Of a DNA stretch of 26,793 nt, positions 23,327 through 26,793 are shown piece after piece (position 1 is the stretch's first letter; each line of letters begins with the position of its first letter). Position numbers and translations under genes: made by a program. This DNA comes from MGBC131033 sp910585655 (GTDB lineage: Bacteria; Bacillota; Clostridia; Lachnospirales; Lachnospiraceae). Under the pieces are notes generated by a model. That model saw nothing but the letters and a program-made list of their open reading frames with translations. It was not told where the DNA came from and ran no database searches. The DNA lies in assembly GCA_949502025.1 (NCBI GenBank), contig CATBCG010000046.1, positions 1-26,793 of the forward strand. The letters run 5' to 3'.

Positions 23327-23365
23327 GTAAAATAATACAAAATCGTTGGAATTGTTAAATTCTGC

Positions 23366-23394
23366 TTGAAAATATTTCATAGATGAAATATAAT
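23366..23394 (+). promoter_or_regulatory. Sigma-A promoter of tuf
   Basis: TTGAAA (23366-23371), a 17-base spacer and a perfect TATAAT (23389-23394). The predicted start is near 23401. It gives tuf its own strong promoter, separate from the str operon. Confidence 0.88.
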
Positions 23395-23477
23395 GAGAGC
23401 ATGTCAGGTGTTTTTCGTCAGGAAAGATACCAAAATAGAACAGAACATGATCCAAATTTAAAGGAGGAACATTAAAA

Positions 23478-24665
23478 ATGGCAAAAGCTAAGTTCGAAAG
23501 AACAAAACCACATTGTAATATTGGTACCATCGGCCACGTTGACCATGGTAAAACTACTCTGACCGCTGCTATTACCAAGACTTTAAATACCAGACTTGGT
23601 ACTGGCGAGGCTGTAGCCTTCGATATGATCGACAAGGCTCCGGAGGAGAGAGAAAGAGGTATCACCATTTCTACTGCTCACGTAGAGTACGAGACTGAAA
23701 AGAGACACTATGCACACGTTGACTGCCCAGGACATGCTGACTACGTTAAGAACATGATCACTGGTGCTGCTCAGATGGACGGCGCTATTCTGGTAGTAGC
23801 TGCTACTGACGGTGTTATGGCTCAGACCAAGGAGCATATCCTTCTGTCTCGTCAGGTAGGTGTTCCTTATATCGTTGTATTCATGAACAAGTGCGATATG
23901 GTAGACGATCCAGAGCTGTTAGAGCTGGTTGAGATGGAGATCACCGAGCAGCTTGAGGAGTATGAGTTCACAGATTGCCCAATCATTCAGGGTTCTGCAT
24001 TAAAGGCTCTGGAAGATCCGAACAGCGAGTGGGGCGACAAGATTATTGAGTTGATGCACACAGTTGACGATTATATTCCAGATCCACAGAGAGCTACCGA
24101 TCAGCCGTTCCTGATGCCAGTTGAGGACGTATTCTCCATTACTGGACGTGGTACTGTTGCTACAGGTCGTGTAGAGCGTGGTGTTCTGCATGTCAATGAT
24201 GAAGTAGAAATCGTTGGTGTGAAGGAAGATACTCGTAAGGTTGTTGTAACCGGCGTAGAGATGTTCCGTAAGCTTCTTGACGAGGCTCAGGCTGGTGATA
24301 ATATCGGTGCGCTGCTTCGTGGTGTTCAGAGAACAGAAATCGAAAGAGGACAGGTTCTTTGTAAGCCAGGCAGCATTACCTGCCACAAGAAATTTACCGC
24401 TCAGGTATACGTTCTGACCAAGGACGAGGGTGGTCGTCATACTCCGTTCTTCAACAACTACCGTCCACAGTTCTACTTCAGAACAACCGATGTTACAGGT
24501 GTGATCAACCTGCCGGAAAACACAGAAATGTGTATGCCTGGTGATAACGTAGAAATGACCATCGAACTGATTCATCCAATCGCTATGGAGCAGGGTCTTG
24601 GCTTTGCTATCCGCGAGGGTGGTAGAACAGTTGGTTCTGGTAAGGTTGCAAAGATTATTGAGTAA
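23478..24665 (+). CDS. tuf: Translation elongation factor Tu
   Basis: 395-residue GTPase that delivers aminoacyl-tRNA to the ribosome. ATG 23478 follows AAAGGAGG (23459-23466). Motifs: P-loop GHVDHGKT (19-26), switch I RGITIST, G3 DCPGHADYVKNM, G4 NKCD, then the domain II barrel with TGRGTVATGRVERG and a C-terminal domain III. It has its own promoter and terminator, so here it is a single-gene unit after fusA. Confidence 0.99.
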   Translation: MAKAKFERTKPHCNIGTIGHVDHGKTTLTAAITKTLNTRLGTGEAVAFDMIDKAPEERERGITISTAHVEYETEKRHYAHVDCPGHADYVKNMITGAAQMDGAILVVAATDGVMAQTKEHILLSRQVGVPYIVVFMNKCDMVDDPELLELVEMEITEQLEEYEFTDCPIIQGSALKALEDPNSEWGDKIIELMHTVDDYIPDPQRATDQPFLMPVEDVFSITGRGTVATGRVERGVLHVNDEVEIVGVKEDTRKVVVTGVEMFRKLLDEAQAGDNIGALLRGVQRTEIERGQVLCKPGSITCHKKFTAQVYVLTKDEGGRHTPFFNNYRPQFYFRTTDVTGVINLPENTEMCMPGDNVEMTIELIHPIAMEQGLGFAIREGGRTVGSGKVAKIIE

Positions 24666-24706
24666 TCTTTGACTAGCAAGTAATTAGTAAAAAGCTGGAT
24701 TTTATG

Positions 24707-24737
24707 GGGCTTTCCGAGGAATCGGGAAGCCCTTTTT
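24707..24737 (+). terminator. Terminator of tuf
   Basis: 11-bp stem GGGCTTTCCGA (24707-24717) with TCGGGAAGCCC (24722-24732), one G-U, tetraloop GGAA, followed directly by TTTTT. It closes the ribosomal/elongation-factor segment. Confidence 0.93.
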
Positions 24738-24907
24738 GAAATTTTGTATTCGTACAGGGATATTGATAAAAGGAAAAAGTTATGCTATCATAAAATCAGT
24801 TAAAAAAATCTAATATCTTTCTGGAAATATATGCTTATCTATATAGTCATAAGTAGAAATGAAAGAAATTATCAAGAGACAGATTTTCAAATAGAAAAGA
24901 AAAAGAG

Positions 24908-24936
24908 TTTATATCATTTTATAGGGAAGATATAAT
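24908..24936 (+). promoter_or_regulatory. Likely promoter of the methyltransferase gene
   Basis: TTTATA (24908-24913), 17 bases, perfect TATAAT (24931-24936); start near 24943. A second candidate lies upstream: TTGATA (24763-24768), 17 bases, TATCAT (24786-24791). The stretch 24738-24990 is otherwise noncoding and much more A/T rich than the tuf side. Confidence 0.55.
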
Positions 24937-24990
24937 GTTGGCATAGAAATAGAATATTGATTTGATGAATGATAGAAAAGAAGGTAAACG

Positions 24991-26187
24991 ATGTTAGATT
25001 ATATTATTGAACGTACAAATGGATATATTGATAGTATGCCCAAAAAAGAGCGAAAAAAGTATGGTCAATTTTTTACAAGTAAAGAAACCGCACGTTTTAT
25101 GACAGAATTATATAAAATTCCTGATAACAAGCCTACAATCAGTATTCTAGATGCAGGTGCGGGATCGGGAATATTATCGTGTGCATTTATAGAACGATTA
25201 GAGCAGATGTCTTCTGTTCAAACAATAAAATTGACTTGCTATGAGAATGATGACAATATTTTGGAATTACTAAAAGAAAACCTGCACATTTGTCAGGAAA
25301 ATTCTAAAAAGGATATTCAAATTTATGTTATTACAGATAATTATATTACAAGCCAGTATTTGGATTTCAATCATATGTTAGGTGGTAATCTTGAACCTGA
25401 GAAATTTGATTTTGTAATTGGTAATCCTCCTTATATGAAAATAGCAAAAGATGCACCAGAAGCAACGGCTATGCCAAGGGTTTGCTATGGTGCGCCAAAT
25501 TTGTATTTTATTTTTGCAGCAATGGGTTTGTTTAATCTTGATGTTGATGGAGAAATGGTGTATATTATTCCGCGTTCATGGACTTCCGGGGCTTATTTTA
25601 AGCGATTTAGACAGTATTTTCTGACAGAAGGGAAATTAGAACACATTCATTTGTTTGTAAGCAGAAATAAAGTGTTTGACAAAGAAGATGTTTTACAAGA
25701 AACGATTATCATTAAAGTAAAAAAAACAAACCAAATACCAGAAAAAATAACAATTTCTTCTTCGCAGTCAAATTATGATTTTGATAATCGTACTTCCTTA
25801 ACGGTACCCTATAGCCTTGTTGTGTCAGGAAGTGATTATTATGTGTATTTAGTAACAGATGAAAAAGAAGTTTCAGTTTTAGAACGATTACATAAATTTG
25901 ATAAAACATTACCAGATATTGGGTTAAAAATGAAAACAGGATTGACGGTTGATTTTCGTAATCGTGAGATACTTCGTGATGATGCAGAGGAGGGAGCGAT
26001 TCCGCTTTTCTATTCGCAGCATATCAAACAGGGAGAAGTACAGTTCCCTATTCAGAAGGAGCATGAATATGTTGTGACTGACCAAAAGGGATTAATGCAG
26101 GAAAATAGGAATTATTTGTTTGTCAAGCGTTTTACTGCAAAAGAAGAAAGACGCAGATTGCAGTGCGGGGTGTATTTGTCTGTATAA
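24991..26187 (+). CDS. Eco57I-type N6-adenine DNA methyltransferase, probably C-terminally truncated
   Basis: SAM-dependent DNA adenine methylase of a restriction-modification system. 398 residues. Motif X region KKYGQFFTS (23-30), SAM-binding motif I DAGAGSG (54-60), acidic motif II in CYEND, catalytic motif IV NPPY (145-148), then the family-typical YGAPNLYFIFAAMGLF and IPRSWTSGAYFKRFR. The frame ends soon after NRNYLFVKRFTAKEERRRLQCG, a block that in full-length relatives is normally followed by a further target-recognition segment (family recollection, not searched). No restriction endonuclease partner follows. A+T content is far above that of the genes to the left, suggesting horizontal transfer. 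ATG 24991 follows AAGG (24981-24984). Confidence 0.85.
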   Translation: MLDYIIERTNGYIDSMPKKERKKYGQFFTSKETARFMTELYKIPDNKPTISILDAGAGSGILSCAFIERLEQMSSVQTIKLTCYENDDNILELLKENLHICQENSKKDIQIYVITDNYITSQYLDFNHMLGGNLEPEKFDFVIGNPPYMKIAKDAPEATAMPRVCYGAPNLYFIFAAMGLFNLDVDGEMVYIIPRSWTSGAYFKRFRQYFLTEGKLEHIHLFVSRNKVFDKEDVLQETIIIKVKKTNQIPEKITISSSQSNYDFDNRTSLTVPYSLVVSGSDYYVYLVTDEKEVSVLERLHKFDKTLPDIGLKMKTGLTVDFRNREILRDDAEEGAIPLFYSQHIKQGEVQFPIQKEHEYVVTDQKGLMQENRNYLFVKRFTAKEERRRLQCGVYLSV

Positions 26188-26201
26188 TTCCATTAGAGAA
26201 C

Positions 26202-26227
26202 ATATAAAGAGATACCATATATAAAGA
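26202..26227 (+). repeat. Two 9-bp direct repeats near the mobile-element boundary
   Basis: ATATAAAGA at 26202-26210 and 26219-26227, 17 bases apart, between the methyltransferase end and the sigma-like gene. Short direct repeats near element ends can be integrase arm sites; that reading is speculative. Confidence 0.35.
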
Positions 26228-26228
26228 A

Positions 26229-26257
26229 TGAGTGAGAAGCTTTTGACCTCTCACTCA
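26229..26257 (-). terminator. Terminator of the sigma-like gene
   Basis: 9-bp stem TGAGTGAGA (26229-26237) with TCTCACTCA (26249-26257) and an 11-base loop. On the minus strand TTCTTT follows. It lies 29 bases past the stop of the sigma-like gene, between the convergent genes. Confidence 0.65.
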
Positions 26258-26285
26258 ACATTTCACAGAAAAGCAGACTACATCA

Positions 26286-26711
26286 TTATAAAATCTTACG
26301 CAACCTCTTACGTAAATGAGCCACCCTCGCATATACAGCCCCTGCCTTCAAATGCACGAGCAGGGCAATTTCTTTTGTGGAGTAACCCTGCATTTTCAGC
26401 AAGACGATTTGTAATGTACGTCTGTCCACTGTGACTAAGGCAAGGTACAGAGTTTTGCTTTCAATCTCATCCAGTAAATCCGTTACCGTCCTTATCTCTG
26501 CCTGTTTCTCCCTGCCCACCATTTCCTCAAGGTACTCCCCGAAGTCGCTCGTCCATCGGTAAAACCTCCTGTTGGAATTAAAATCTGCCCTGTCGTCTGT
26601 GCGGATTTGCTCAATGACCGCTTCATCAACGCCGCACTCACGCAGAACCCTTTCCTCGGCTTCTTTCCAGATGCGCCATTTCCTGTCCTCCCGTCCGTGG
26701 TTATATGCCAT
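26286..26711 (-). CDS. Small sigma-like regulator of a conjugative element
   Basis: 141 residues. The C-terminal part (about 88-141) has the sigma region 4 helix-turn-helix pattern (LVTVDRRTLQIVLLKMQGYSTKEIALLVHLKAGAVYARVAHLRKRLRKIL in outline), with a basic recognition helix. The N-terminal part (MAYNHGREDRKWRIWKEAEE) matches my recollection of sigma-70-like proteins near one end of Tn1549/Tn916-type conjugative transposons. Its start follows GGAGG on the minus strand. It is probably a transcription regulator of the element rather than a true sigma factor. Base composition returns to about 50% G+C here, unlike the adjacent methyltransferase. The rest of the element would lie to the right of the window. 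Confidence 0.8.
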   Translation of the reverse strand: MAYNHGREDRKWRIWKEAEERVLRECGVDEAVIEQIRTDDRADFNSNRRFYRWTSDFGEYLEEMVGREKQAEIRTVTDLLDEIESKTLYLALVTVDRRTLQIVLLKMQGYSTKEIALLVHLKAGAVYARVAHLRKRLRKIL

Positions 26712-26753
26712 GTTTCTTTTCCTCCAATCGAAATTGATTGAGAGGGCAGGAAA

Positions 26754-26791
26754 AGCCCCCTCATTTTCCCAAAGGAAAAAACAAGGGGGCT
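26754..26791 (-). terminator. Terminator upstream of the sigma-like gene, minus strand
   Basis: AGCCCCCT (26754-26761) with AGGGGGCT (26784-26791) and an inner TTTTCC/GGAAAA pairing. On the minus strand TTTTCC follows, so it would end a gene lying beyond the window edge. Confidence 0.7.
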
Positions 26792-26793
26792 GA

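Overview
The window reads as the chromosome of a flagellated, probably spore-forming Clostridia member, most likely Lachnospiraceae. This rests on the style of RpoB, RpoC, S12 and EF-Tu, an XpaC-TelA pair, a flotillin-NfeD pair, a CsrA gene beside flagellin, an amidase resembling sporulation mother-cell lytic enzymes, strong Gram-positive ribosome binding sites and sigma-A promoters with TGn extensions. The taxonomic call is an inference from protein character; no database was searched.

Layout. Positions 1-132 are the 3' end of a group II intron (domains V and VI). A fresh sigma-A promoter follows it and drives rpoB (353-4177) and rpoC (4564-8274). These two genes are separated by an unusual tandem array of three long, nested, covarying hairpins (about 4198-4544). 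After rpoC come a D-2-hydroxyacid dehydrogenase, an xpaC-telA operon with its own promoter, a SPOR-domain amidase, an nfeD-flotillin operon on the minus strand, and a divergent XRE regulator. Matching 17-bp palindromes sit at both of the divergent start points. Next are a GT32-type glycosyltransferase and a probable glycosyltransferase remnant (minus strand), an AT-rich noncoding stretch with two 28-bp inverted copies of a hairpin, then csrA and flagellin. The str genes rpsL, rpsG, fusA and tuf follow (19968-24665). The usual rpoBC-to-rpsL neighbourhood is therefore split by about 11.7 kb of accessory and surface genes.

The right end (from about 24740) is mobile or foreign. It holds an AT-rich Eco57I-type adenine methyltransferase that seems to lack its C-terminal part. 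This is followed abruptly by a higher-GC minus-strand segment with a small sigma-like regulator of the kind found in Tn1549/Tn916-type conjugative elements.

Functionally the window joins three layers: transcription and translation core genes with elaborate leader structures (rpoB leader, rpoB-rpoC array, a degenerate related element before fusA, the rpsL-rpsG spacer); a membrane and envelope group (XpaC, TelA, flotillin, NfeD, amidase); and a motility module in which CsrA probably represses the neighbouring flagellin through GGA-loop hairpins in its leader. The signals most worth following up are the rpoB-rpoC hairpin array with its possible relative before fusA, the paired operators around the XRE gene, and the inverted repeats upstream of csrA.
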